NCBI RefSeq assembly: GCF_020103695.1 | Contig: NZ_JAHXBF010000002.1 | Location: 124,001-188,000, forward strand | Source of the DNA: Hyalangium versicolor | GTDB lineage: Bacteria; Myxococcota; Myxococcia; Myxococcales; Myxococcaceae | Direction: 5' to 3' | DNA: 64,000 nt | Shown: one piece after another, positions 43,490-51,017 of the stretch | Numbering within the stretch: position 1 is the first letter of the stretch | Layout: every line of letters begins with the position of its first letter | Position numbers and translations under genes: made by a program | Notes under the pieces: generated by a model | The model's database searches: none | Told to the model about the DNA's origin: nothing | Seen by the model: only the letters and a program-made list of their open reading frames with translations

Positions 43490-43900
43490 ATGTTGGAGCT
43501 GCGCGTCTGCATCGACGTCGATGATCTGGAGAAGGGGATCGCGTTCTACACGCAGGGTATGGGTCTACGGTTGGGCCGGCGGTTTGGAGACAAGGCGGCG
43601 GAACTGCTGGGCGCATCGTCCCCCATCGACATCCTCGCCAAGCCCGCGGGGACCCAGGCCACCGCGAGCGCATCGTCCACGCGGGACTACCGCCGACACT
43701 GGACACCGGTCCACCTGGACTTCGTAGTGACGGGGCTCGACGCGGCAGTCCAGCGGGCACAGGCGTACGGGGCCACGGTGGAGCAAGGCATCAAGGAGCA
43801 GGAGTGGGGCCGCATCGCCATCCTGGCCGACCCGTTCGGCCACGGCCTGTGCATCCTCGAGTTCAAGGGCCGGGGTTACGACGAAATCTCCGGAGGCTGA
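43490..43900 (+). CDS. VOC (glyoxalase/bleomycin-resistance) family protein
   Basis: ATG 43490 after GCGAGGG gives 136 residues, the normal length of a single VOC unit with two beta-alpha-beta-beta-beta modules. Metal-ligand-like positions are present: LRVCIDVDDLEKGIAFY at the start, HLDFVV in the middle and LEFKG near the end, with DPFGHGLCILE before it. The family includes dioxygenases, lyases and resistance proteins; the substrate cannot be told. The 3' end overlaps the convergent acyltransferase gene by 25 bp. Confidence 0.85.
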   Translation: MLELRVCIDVDDLEKGIAFYTQGMGLRLGRRFGDKAAELLGASSPIDILAKPAGTQATASASSTRDYRRHWTPVHLDFVVTGLDAAVQRAQAYGATVEQGIKEQEWGRIAILADPFGHGLCILEFKGRGYDEISGG

Positions 43901-45285
43901 CCCCGCTCCGTAGAGGAAGAGGCCGCCGAGGCCAGCGCCTGGAGCTCATCCCGGAAGCCGCTCACCAGCCGATGCGGATCCGGCACCAGCCCCGCATCCA
44001 CCGAGACTCCCACGGTGACTTGCCCGGCGTAGCTGAAGATGCTCACGCCCAACCCCACCCGAGCCGACTGAGGGACCCAGAACATCAGCCCGGCCAGCTT
44101 CGTGCCCGCCAGGTACACCGGATGCCGAGGCCCGGGGACGTTCGTCATGATGAGCGTCCCCTTCGAGGCCAGCGCATCCACCGCCGCCCTCTCCACAGCC
44201 GCCGGAGCCATCCCCGACATCCCCAGCATCCCGAACGTCAGCGCCGCCTCCGGAGAGCGCTTCAGCGCATCCATCCGCTGCTTCAGCAGCCGGAGCCTCC
44301 TGTGCGGCTCCACCTCCTTCACCGGCAGGTCCAGGAACACCAGCCCGAAGCGGTTGCCCAGCTCGCGGGGAATGGGCTCATTCAACGGCCGCAGGTTCAC
44401 GGGGATGAAGACGCGCAGATCCTCCACCGGCCCGCCCCGCTCCTCCTGGTACCAGCGCAGCGCCCCCGTGAGCGCCGCGAGCAGCACGTCGTTGATCGTG
44501 CTCTCCATGGCGCGGCCAAGCGCCTTCACCTCTTCGAGAGGAATGGGCTCCGACCAGGCCGCCCGTTTCTCCGTCCCCAGCTTGCCCCGGAACACCGTGG
44601 GCGGATCCGACGGCATCAGCGCCAACCGGCTCAGCGCCGCCGCCCCCCGCGCCCCCTCGCGCACCAGGTCCCCCATATGGATCGGCTCGGAGATCAGCTC
44701 CGCCCCGCGCTTCCACGCCGCACGAGTCCCCGAGGCCACCGCGCGCGCCCCGCGCAGCAACTTCATCCACCCCGGCGTCGAGGACCGCTCCGTTAGCAAG
44801 GGCTCGGGCGTGAAGTGCTCCTCCGCGCCGTCGTCCATGAGCGACAGCAGCACCCGCGCCAACGCCATGCCGTCGGCGATGGAGTGGTGGATGCGGGCCA
44901 GCAACGCTCCACCCTGCCCGAAGCCCTCCACCAGGTGGCACTGCCACAGCGGACGCGAGCGATCCAGCGAAGTGCTCATCCACTCGCTCACCAGCGTCTC
45001 CAGCGCCTCCCGGTCTCCTGGCGGCGGAACCACGGCATGCCCCAGGTGTGACTCCAGCTCGAACGCCGGATCCTCTTCCCAGTACGGCGCCGAGAGCAGC
45101 CCATCGGGCACCACCAGCCGCTGCCGGAAGCGGGGGAAGCGCTCCACCAGCCGCTCTCGCAGCACGGCCTTCAGTCGCTCCCAGTCCGGATGCTCGTCGA
45201 ACCAGAGCACCGCGGTGATCATCATCAGGTTCGTGGGCTCCTCCATCCGGAGCCACGCCGCGTCGATACCCGCCATCCGTTCCAT
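43876..45285 (-). CDS. WS/DGAT-type wax ester synthase / diacylglycerol O-acyltransferase
   Basis: ATG 45285 gives 469 residues; a GTG two codons earlier is possible. The condensation-type active site HHSIADG is present in the N-terminal half (near residue 137), and the C-terminal domain has NDVLLAALTGAL, PVNLRP and NVPGPRHPVYLAG, typical of the bacterial WS/DGAT family. The enzyme transfers acyl-CoA to fatty alcohols or diacylglycerol, making storage wax esters or triacylglycerol. Myxobacteria build lipid bodies during development, so such a role is reasonable. The gene stands alone. Confidence 0.93.
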   Translation of the reverse strand: MERMAGIDAAWLRMEEPTNLMMITAVLWFDEHPDWERLKAVLRERLVERFPRFRQRLVVPDGLLSAPYWEEDPAFELESHLGHAVVPPPGDREALETLVSEWMSTSLDRSRPLWQCHLVEGFGQGGALLARIHHSIADGMALARVLLSLMDDGAEEHFTPEPLLTERSSTPGWMKLLRGARAVASGTRAAWKRGAELISEPIHMGDLVREGARGAAALSRLALMPSDPPTVFRGKLGTEKRAAWSEPIPLEEVKALGRAMESTINDVLLAALTGALRWYQEERGGPVEDLRVFIPVNLRPLNEPIPRELGNRFGLVFLDLPVKEVEPHRRLRLLKQRMDALKRSPEAALTFGMLGMSGMAPAAVERAAVDALASKGTLIMTNVPGPRHPVYLAGTKLAGLMFWVPQSARVGLGVSIFSYAGQVTVGVSVDAGLVPDPHRLVSGFRDELQALASAASSSTERGQPPEISS

Positions 45286-45348
45286 CGTCACGCCCTGTAG
45301 TACCTCACCTCGGCGCGTGTCGCGGCAACGGACTGCGCGAGGCCCGCG

Positions 45349-46161
45349 CTACTTCTTCTTCGCAGGCTCTGGCGCGCCATCTCCCTGCACGCGCTGGAAC
45401 TGAAAGGTGCGCTTCGTCTCGTCGTCCGCGACGAGGGTGAGCGTGTCCTTTTCCACGGTGAACGTATAGCGAGGCCCCATGAACCGGCCCTTCGACAGCC
45501 CGAAGGTACGCGGCTTGCCGCACACCTGCCCCACGGCCTGCCCGTCCTTCGGGAGCAGCACCACCTTCTCATCTCCACTCACGGCGAACGTGCCCCAGGC
45601 GCGCACCGCCAGCGAATTCCCCCGCCCGAGCGTGGCCTCCTTGAGCTCCGTGGACAGCAAGAAGCATCCGGAGGGCGTCACCTCCAACGTCCTCACGTAG
45701 TCGGGGCGGGGCTTCGGATCCAGCTCGGCCGGCTCCTCCTTGGGCTCGCCGGTGAGCGTCGCCGCCGACAGCTCCCACCGCCCGATGACTTTCTCCAGCC
45801 CCTTGCCACCGCCCTGGGCCTGGAAGCCCGCGCACGGCTGCGGATTCTCCTTCTCCGGGCTCCGGGGGGCCGGCTCGAACGCCTGCTGGCACGTGCCTCC
45901 ACACATCTTCGCCGAGCACGTGCTGTCATCTGGCGCACAGCCCGCCTTCTCGGTGCACGCCCGGAGCCGCGCGAGCGCCTGCTCGCAGCCCTCGCGCATG
46001 CACTGCTCCACGCACTCCGAATCGATGCATTCGGACACGCAGACCCAGTTGGTGGTGCCGCATACCCCTCCAGAGAGGGTCCGCGGCTTGCGAGCGGGAG
46101 CCTGGGCCATGGCGGACAGCGCCCAGCCCAGGATCAGGAAGACACAAAGTGAACGCGCCAT
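45349..46161 (-). CDS. exported cysteine-rich protein, 270 aa
   Basis: ATG 46161 opens MARSLCVFLILGWALSAMAQA, a signal peptide with an AxA-like cleavage site; upstream in-frame codons to 46491 lie inside the methyltransferase gene. Residues 30-90 contain twelve cysteines (CGTTNWVCVSECIDSEC and following). The C-terminal 140 residues are beta-rich (VIGRWELSA, YTFTVEKDTLTLV, RTFQF), like lipocalin-type META or copper-resistance domains. No named family. It is 23 bp behind the methyltransferase gene and may share its message. Confidence 0.65.
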   Translation of the reverse strand: MARSLCVFLILGWALSAMAQAPARKPRTLSGGVCGTTNWVCVSECIDSECVEQCMREGCEQALARLRACTEKAGCAPDDSTCSAKMCGGTCQQAFEPAPRSPEKENPQPCAGFQAQGGGKGLEKVIGRWELSAATLTGEPKEEPAELDPKPRPDYVRTLEVTPSGCFLLSTELKEATLGRGNSLAVRAWGTFAVSGDEKVVLLPKDGQAVGQVCGKPRTFGLSKGRFMGPRYTFTVEKDTLTLVADDETKRTFQFQRVQGDGAPEPAKKK

Positions 46162-46184
46162 CGTCCTGACGAAGGTAATCCTCG

Positions 46185-47183
46185 TCAGTCGAAGCGCCAG
46201 CGCCAGGAGGTGACATCCTCCAGTTCCGGCATCTCCAGATCGAGGCTCAGCGCATCCCCCAGGGAGAAGGCTCGCGAGTCCACGCGCAGCAACATCATCG
46301 GCATGGGGTTGTTCTCCCTCAGGGGCGAGGCGGAGAAGGACATCTCCTCGTCGAAGGATGCTCGGTAGAAGACACAGAAGCCATCCAGCCGGCCCGCGCG
46401 TCGCACCGTCCGCGTGAACCGCAGGGAGCGCGGCATCTCCCCGAGCTTCACCGTCTCCAGGTCGAAGGTGAACGCGGGCTCCGGCTCGCACAGCAGGTGG
46501 GCCACCTCATAGGAGCGGATGAGCCGCGTGAAGTACGAGGGGTTCATCGCCTCGCGCAGCGTCTGCAGGCAGCTGAAGTCCACGCTGGGCAGGCGCTGGC
46601 TCCAGATGAAGGGCAGGCAGGCCTCGTCCCGGAGCTGCACCGGCTCGATGAACACCTCGAAGCGGTGCGGGAGGATGCGCCCACCGGTCCGCAGCAGCCG
46701 CTCCCGCAGGCCCACCAGCCGGGACACCAACCCCGCATCGAAGAGCGCCGGGCCCAGCTGCTCGTGGAGCAGCACGTCCACCTTCTTCTCCGGAGGCGTG
46801 AAGCGCCGGCTGTCCTCCCGGACGAAGGCGATGACATCCGACAGCCCGTGGCGGCGAGCCACCCACCGCGCCGTGTCCAGGTGACGCGAGGGATCCACCG
46901 CATAGAGACGACGCGGCCCCCGGTGCGCCGCCAGCAGCGCCCGCAACCCGGTCCCCGTCCCCACGTCCATCACCACCTGCCCGGGCCGCACGTACCGTCC
47001 AATGGCGCTTCGGTAGGCCTCCACGCGAGCCGGATCCGCGAGCGTCGGGTCATGCGGCGCGGGGCTCGACAGCGTCAGGCTGTCCGGCAACACATGGCGC
47101 AGCGTGTTGACGACCGGGTGGTTGCGCAGCCGCGCCTGGAGATCGAACAACGCCTGCCGTGGCAGGTCGAGAAGGTTCACCAT
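46185..47183 (-). CDS. PRMT-like SAM-dependent methyltransferase
   Basis: ATG 47183 gives 332 residues. The Rossmann core has VMDVGTGTGLRALLAAHRG and YAVDPS, then the position of the PRMT double-E loop reads LLHEQLGPALFDAG, close to the SEMMGxxLxxE pattern of protein arginine methyltransferases. The second half is a beta-barrel as in PRMTs (LPHRFEVFIEPVQLRD, FDEEMSFSASPLRENN). Bacterial members modify proteins or natural products; the substrate is unknown. The long upstream extension to 47312 is not supported. Confidence 0.75.
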   Translation of the reverse strand: MVNLLDLPRQALFDLQARLRNHPVVNTLRHVLPDSLTLSSPAPHDPTLADPARVEAYRSAIGRYVRPGQVVMDVGTGTGLRALLAAHRGPRRLYAVDPSRHLDTARWVARRHGLSDVIAFVREDSRRFTPPEKKVDVLLHEQLGPALFDAGLVSRLVGLRERLLRTGGRILPHRFEVFIEPVQLRDEACLPFIWSQRLPSVDFSCLQTLREAMNPSYFTRLIRSYEVAHLLCEPEPAFTFDLETVKLGEMPRSLRFTRTVRRAGRLDGFCVFYRASFDEEMSFSASPLRENNPMPMMLLRVDSRAFSLGDALSLDLEMPELEDVTSWRWRFD

Positions 47184-47333
47184 GTGACGAGTCCCCCCGG
47201 GCATCGAGCCCGCTCCCGGACAGGAAGCGCTCGCTGAGCTCCCTCGACCGGGCCCCGCATGCTCTGCGCCTCGGAGGGGGACGGCCATGGGACCTCGGTA
47301 CGAGCCCACCATCCACCTCTGAACATTACGGGT

Positions 47334-48119
47334 TCAGGGAGGCAGGCGCGTGTCGCCGCGCGGGTGCCGGAGGGCCTCGCGCTGCAGCCAGTCCTGGAGG
47401 AAGGCCTTCACCGCGGGGTGCCTGCACTGACGGAACTCCTCCGGAGGCGAGTGCTCGACGATGCGCCCCTCGTGGAGGAAGGCCAGGCGGTCCCCGACAT
47501 GAAACGCCATGGACACGTCCGGAGTGACGATGAACGAGGTGGCCCCCACCCGCTTCTTGCCGGTGACGATGACGTCGATGACGGACTCGGTGGTCAACGG
47601 GTCCAGGCCGGCCGTCGGGTCGTCATAGAGGAGCACCCGGGGCTGGAGCACCACGGCCCTCGAGAACGCCACGCGCTTCTGCATGCCCCCGGAGAGCTCG
47701 CCCGGGTAGAGGCTCTCGGCGCCCTGCAGCCCCACGAGCGCGAGCGTGTGCCGCACCTGCCGAGCCACCTCCTCCTCGGGCAGGTGGGCGCGCTCGCGCA
47801 GCGGGAAGGCCACGTTGTCGAAGACGGTGAGCGAGTCGAACAGCGCTCCGGCCTGGAAGAGGATTCCGAGCTTGCGGCGCACGGCCTCCATCTCCCGAGC
47901 GGAGAGCTGGTTGAGCGTCTCGCCATCCACGCACACCTTGCCCGCGTCCGGCCTCAGCAGACCGTCGATGTGCTTCATCAACACCGTCTTGCCCGAGCCG
48001 GACACGCCCAGCAGCACGCAGGTGGTCCCCTCGGCCACCGTCAGGTCCACCCCGCGCAGCACCTGCTGCTCGCCGAAGGACTTGTGGACGCCTATCAGCT
48101 CGATCATCGGTCGTGACAC
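47334..48119 (-). CDS. MlaF-type ABC transporter ATP-binding protein with altered catalytic residues
   Basis: GTG 48119 with GGGAG upstream gives 261 residues. Walker A is GVSGSGKT, the signature is LSGGMQKRVAFSRA, and the D-loop is GLDP, all typical of the MlaF/Ttg2A phospholipid-transport ATPases. However, the catalytic Glu after Walker B is Asp (LLYDDPTAGLDP), and the switch His is Pro (FIVTPDVS where relatives have VTHD). Both changes would lower ATP hydrolysis. No MlaE permease or MlaD gene is next to it. It is divergent from the graspetide precursor gene but lies on the other strand with MlaF features, so it is not assigned as its exporter. Confidence 0.85.
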   Translation of the reverse strand: MSRPMIELIGVHKSFGEQQVLRGVDLTVAEGTTCVLLGVSGSGKTVLMKHIDGLLRPDAGKVCVDGETLNQLSAREMEAVRRKLGILFQAGALFDSLTVFDNVAFPLRERAHLPEEEVARQVRHTLALVGLQGAESLYPGELSGGMQKRVAFSRAVVLQPRVLLYDDPTAGLDPLTTESVIDVIVTGKKRVGATSFIVTPDVSMAFHVGDRLAFLHEGRIVEHSPPEEFRQCRHPAVKAFLQDWLQREALRHPRGDTRLPP

Positions 48120-48177
48120 GGCACGCTCCCATGCACCGGGGCGCGGGGGATGATAGCCGAGCAGGGGCCAAACTGGA

Positions 48178-48207
48178 TTGACGCGCTCTGGCTGCCTCGA
48201 CTAGGCA
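48178..48207 (+). promoter_or_regulatory. candidate promoter/operator of the graspetide cluster
   Basis: TTGACG (48178-48183) and CTAGGC (48201-48206) are 17 bp apart and 34 bp before the precursor ATG. An inverted repeat, TGCCT and AGGCA around 5 bp (48193-48207), overlaps the -10 region and could be a regulator site. Confidence 0.4.
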
Positions 48208-48239
48208 AGTGGGTCTCCCCAACCCCAGGAGGCCGCACC

Positions 48240-48416
48240 ATGGAGAAGCAGAAGAACGAGACGCAGCAGAAGCCGCAGGCCAAGAAGCCGTTCTTCGCGC
48301 GTCTGCTGGAGACGCAGGAGCTGGAGTCCGTGGCGGGTGGCTACGCCGAGCCCATCGACTCCACCAACAAGTCCCCCTCCGACAAGGAAGACCACTCGCT
48401 CCCCAGCGACCTCTGA
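48240..48416 (+). CDS. microviridin-type graspetide precursor peptide, 58 aa
   Basis: ATG 48240 follows AGGAGG 7 nt upstream. The leader carries PFFARLLE at residues 17-24, the recognition helix bound by ATP-grasp ligases in microviridin systems (PFFARxLE). A VAGG (31-34) marks the likely leader end. The core holds TNKSPSDKED at 42-51, matching the group 1 graspetide pattern TxKxPSDxE(E/D): predicted esters T42-D48 and S47-E50, and an amide K44-D51, where Asp replaces the more usual Glu. A tail HSLPSDL repeats PSD at 55-57. Two ATP-grasp genes follow at once. Mature microviridins are tricyclic serine protease inhibitors; activity here is inferred. Confidence 0.92.
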   Translation: MEKQKNETQQKPQAKKPFFARLLETQELESVAGGYAEPIDSTNKSPSDKEDHSLPSDL

Positions 48417-48437
48417 GCCACCGCGAGCATTCCCTGC

Positions 48438-49451
48438 ATGTCCGCCCTCCGCCGCGTGGTTCTCCTGCTCACCCACAGCGGTGACTACTACACGGTGGAT
48501 CGCGTGGCGGAGGAGCTGACGCACCGGGGCTACCACCCGGTGCGGCTCGACACGGACCGCTTTCCCGCGGAGTGGGCGCTGGCAACAGTGCCCGGGCAGG
48601 AAGGCTGGCTGAAAACTCCCGCGGGCGAGCTGCGGGAGCAGGAGCTCCAGGCGGTGTGGCTGCGCCGCGTGGTGCTCCCCCGCTTCGACGAGGCCCTGGA
48701 GCCCGCCTACCGCGAGGCCTGTGCGCGCGAGTCGCTGGCCACGCTCGAAGGTTTCCTCGACACGCTGGAGCCCTCGGGCTGCCGCTTCGTCAATGCTCCT
48801 GGCGCGGAGCGACTCGCCCAGAACAAGGCCCGGCAGCTCCGGCTCGCCCAAGCCCTGGGGCTGGAGGTGCCGCGCACGCTCATCACCAATGACGCCTCCC
48901 GGGTCCGGGCCTTCTTCGCGCAGGTGGAAGGCCGAGCCGTGACGAAGATGCTGACGCCGCTGAGCCAGTCCATGAACGGCTCGGAGCCCTTCCTCTATAC
49001 GAACGAGCTGCGCGCCGAGCACCTCGATGAGCTGGAGGGGCTGAGCTACAGCCCCATGGTGTTCCAGGAGCGGATCCCCAAGGCCCGAGAGCTGCGCGTC
49101 TCGGTCGTGGGAGAGCGCTGCTTCGTGGGGGCCATCGACACCTCGCGCTCGGCGGCGGGCCAGGTCGACTGGCGGCGCTCGAAACCGGGCGAGTGCCCCT
49201 GGCAGGCTGGCACCGTCCCTCCAGAGGTGGCGACGCAGCTGGTTCGGCTGGTGGCGATGCTGGGGCTGAGCTACGGCGCCGTGGATCTCATCGTCACCCC
49301 GGAGGGCCGACACGTGTTCCTCGAGGTCAACCCCGGCGGCGAGTGGGGCATGCTCGAGAAGGAGCTCGGCCTGCCCATCGCCGCGGCCCTGGCCGAAGCG
49401 CTCACGGCCCCAGTCCACCCCGCAGCCGGCCCCAGACAGGAGATCGGATGA
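48438..49451 (+). CDS. MvdC/MvdD-family ATP-grasp graspetide ligase (first)
   Basis: The 337-residue enzyme begins MSALRRVVLLLTHSGDYYTV and shows the family layout: RLDTDRFP in the N-terminal domain, GLEVPRTLITN at the domain border, the ATP-grasp fold with VTKMLTPLS, FQERIPKARELRV and a metal/ATP loop FLEVNPGGEWGML. Such ligases phosphorylate core Asp/Glu side chains and close omega-ester or omega-amide rings. It departs from its partner in VWLRR (usual VWYRR) and GGEW (usual VGEF), so it may be the more specialised enzyme. Which linkage it makes cannot be fixed from the sequence. It starts 21 bp after the precursor. Confidence 0.9.
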   Translation: MSALRRVVLLLTHSGDYYTVDRVAEELTHRGYHPVRLDTDRFPAEWALATVPGQEGWLKTPAGELREQELQAVWLRRVVLPRFDEALEPAYREACARESLATLEGFLDTLEPSGCRFVNAPGAERLAQNKARQLRLAQALGLEVPRTLITNDASRVRAFFAQVEGRAVTKMLTPLSQSMNGSEPFLYTNELRAEHLDELEGLSYSPMVFQERIPKARELRVSVVGERCFVGAIDTSRSAAGQVDWRRSKPGECPWQAGTVPPEVATQLVRLVAMLGLSYGAVDLIVTPEGRHVFLEVNPGGEWGMLEKELGLPIAAALAEALTAPVHPAAGPRQEIG

Positions 49452-50461
49452 CCATCCTGATCGTCACTCGCACCGGGGACAAGAACGCACCCGTCGCCGT
49501 GGCCCGCGCGCTCGAGGCCCGCAGCGAGCGAACGTACCGATTCGACACGGACCTGTTCCCCACCGAGCTTCAGCTCCTGCTCGACGAGGCCGGCGGCGGA
49601 AGGCTCGTGGGCCCCGAGGGTGAGCTCGCCCTGTCTGACATCACCGCCGTCTGGTATCGCCGCAACGAGACGGGAGGCCGCATCCCCCAGGACATGGATC
49701 CGCAGCTCCGCCACCCCTCGAGGGAGGAGAGCCGCCGCGTGGTGTACGGCCTGCTGGCCTCGCTCGGTGTGTTCACGGTGGACCCGCTCGACCGGGTGTG
49801 GCGGGCGGACCACAAACCGCTCCAGCTCAAGCTGGCACGAGCGCTGGGTCTGGAAGTCCCTCGCACGCTGGTAACGAACAGCCCGCCCGCCGTGCGCGCG
49901 TTCGCCGCGAGCTGTCCCTCAGGCATCGTGACGAAGATGATGACGGCGTTCTCCGTGCACGACGAGCAGAACCGAGAGCACGTGGTGTTCACCACCCCCC
50001 TGGGGCCCAAGGATCTGGAGGACCTCGAGGGCTTGGACCTGTGCCCCATGACGTTCCAGGAGCTGATCCCCAAGCAGATCGAGCTGCGGGTAACAGTCGT
50101 GGGGCAGCAGGTCATGGCGGCGGCGATCGACTCACAGGCCCTGCCGGGCGCACGGCACGACTGGCGGCGCGAGGGGTTGACGCTGATCGATGCGTGGAAG
50201 CCCTACGAGCTGCCCGAGCCGGTGCGTGTGCGGTCACTGAAGCTGATGGATGAGCTCGGGCTCAACTACGGAGCGTTCGACTTCATCGTCACGCCTGAGG
50301 GCCGCCACGTCTTCCTCGAGGTGAACCCAGTCGGCGAGTTCATGTGGCTGACGCGCAGCCCGGGGCTTCCCATCGTCGAGGCGCTCGCGGATGTCCTCGC
50401 AGGGCGCGCCCCTCGCCGCATGGTCCCCCCTTTGGTTGCCCCCGGAGCCGCACCGCGCTGA
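49448..50461 (+). CDS. MvdC/MvdD-family ATP-grasp graspetide ligase (second)
   Basis: ATG 49448 overlaps the preceding stop by 4 bp (ATGA). The 337-residue product has every hallmark of the microviridin ligases: MTILIVTRTGDKN, RFDTDLFPTELQL, AVWYRRNETGGRIP, GLEVPRTLVTN, VTKMMTAFS, CPMTFQELIPKQIELRVTV, and the terminal FLEVNPVGEFMWL. Together with the first ligase it would install both esters and the amide, one enzyme per linkage type as in cyanobacterial clusters. No GNAT acetyltransferase or dedicated peptidase-exporter gene adjoins. Confidence 0.92.
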   Translation: MTILIVTRTGDKNAPVAVARALEARSERTYRFDTDLFPTELQLLLDEAGGGRLVGPEGELALSDITAVWYRRNETGGRIPQDMDPQLRHPSREESRRVVYGLLASLGVFTVDPLDRVWRADHKPLQLKLARALGLEVPRTLVTNSPPAVRAFAASCPSGIVTKMMTAFSVHDEQNREHVVFTTPLGPKDLEDLEGLDLCPMTFQELIPKQIELRVTVVGQQVMAAAIDSQALPGARHDWRREGLTLIDAWKPYELPEPVRVRSLKLMDELGLNYGAFDFIVTPEGRHVFLEVNPVGEFMWLTRSPGLPIVEALADVLAGRAPRRMVPPLVAPGAAPR

Positions 50462-50499
50462 TAGCCTTGCGGCCTTCACACCTTCCCGAGGAACGAACC

Positions 50500-50862
50500 G
50501 TGCCCACCCTCATCCCCGCCCCCACCCGTATCGAAGCCGCTGGCAACAAGCCGAAGCTGATCGACGAGTACGTGGGCCGCGTGAACTCGAAGACCTCGGA
50601 GCTCAGCGTGGCCCACATGCGCAGCCCCGGCGGCTGGGTGGAGCCCGGACAGACGCCCCAGTTCCGCGAGTTCACCGTGGTGCTCAGGGGCAGCCTGCGC
50701 GTCGAGCACAAGGGTGGAGCGCTCGACGTGAAGGCAGGCCAGGCCGTGATCTGCGAGCCCGGCGAGTGGGTGCGCTACAGCACGCCGGGGGACGAGGGCG
50801 CCGAGTACATCGCCGTCTGCCTCCCCGCCTTCTCTCCGGACACCGTCCACCGGGATTCGTAG
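50500..50862 (+). CDS. cupin-domain protein, 120 aa
   Basis: GTG 50500 with GAGG upstream gives a single small cupin: two conserved motif halves, FREFTVVLRGSLRVEH and GQAVICEPGEWVRYSTPG, in a 120-residue beta-barrel. The classical metal-binding His pair is not obvious, since the first motif lacks HxH. The gene is 38 bp after the second ATP-grasp gene on the same strand and may belong to the graspetide operon, which would be unusual. Alternatively it is an independent small binding protein. Confidence 0.8.
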   Translation: MPTLIPAPTRIEAAGNKPKLIDEYVGRVNSKTSELSVAHMRSPGGWVEPGQTPQFREFTVVLRGSLRVEHKGGALDVKAGQAVICEPGEWVRYSTPGDEGAEYIAVCLPAFSPDTVHRDS

Positions 50863-51017
50863 CCAGCGCTCGGCTCTCTGCCTCCCGGCCGCGGTCCTCC
50901 CCGGGGCAGCAAGCAACCAGGAGGGCGTCTCCCCTCGGGAGCGAGGCACGCCCGCTCCCCGTGCCAGCGGAGTCGTCGCCTTTACAAGCGGCACATCCCC
51001 CCTGAGACTTCCGCTCC

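Noticed and set aside
47334..48119. ABC ATPase as the exporter of the graspetide
   Set aside because: It is MlaF-type, lies on the opposite strand, lacks a fused membrane or peptidase domain, and has altered catalytic residues.
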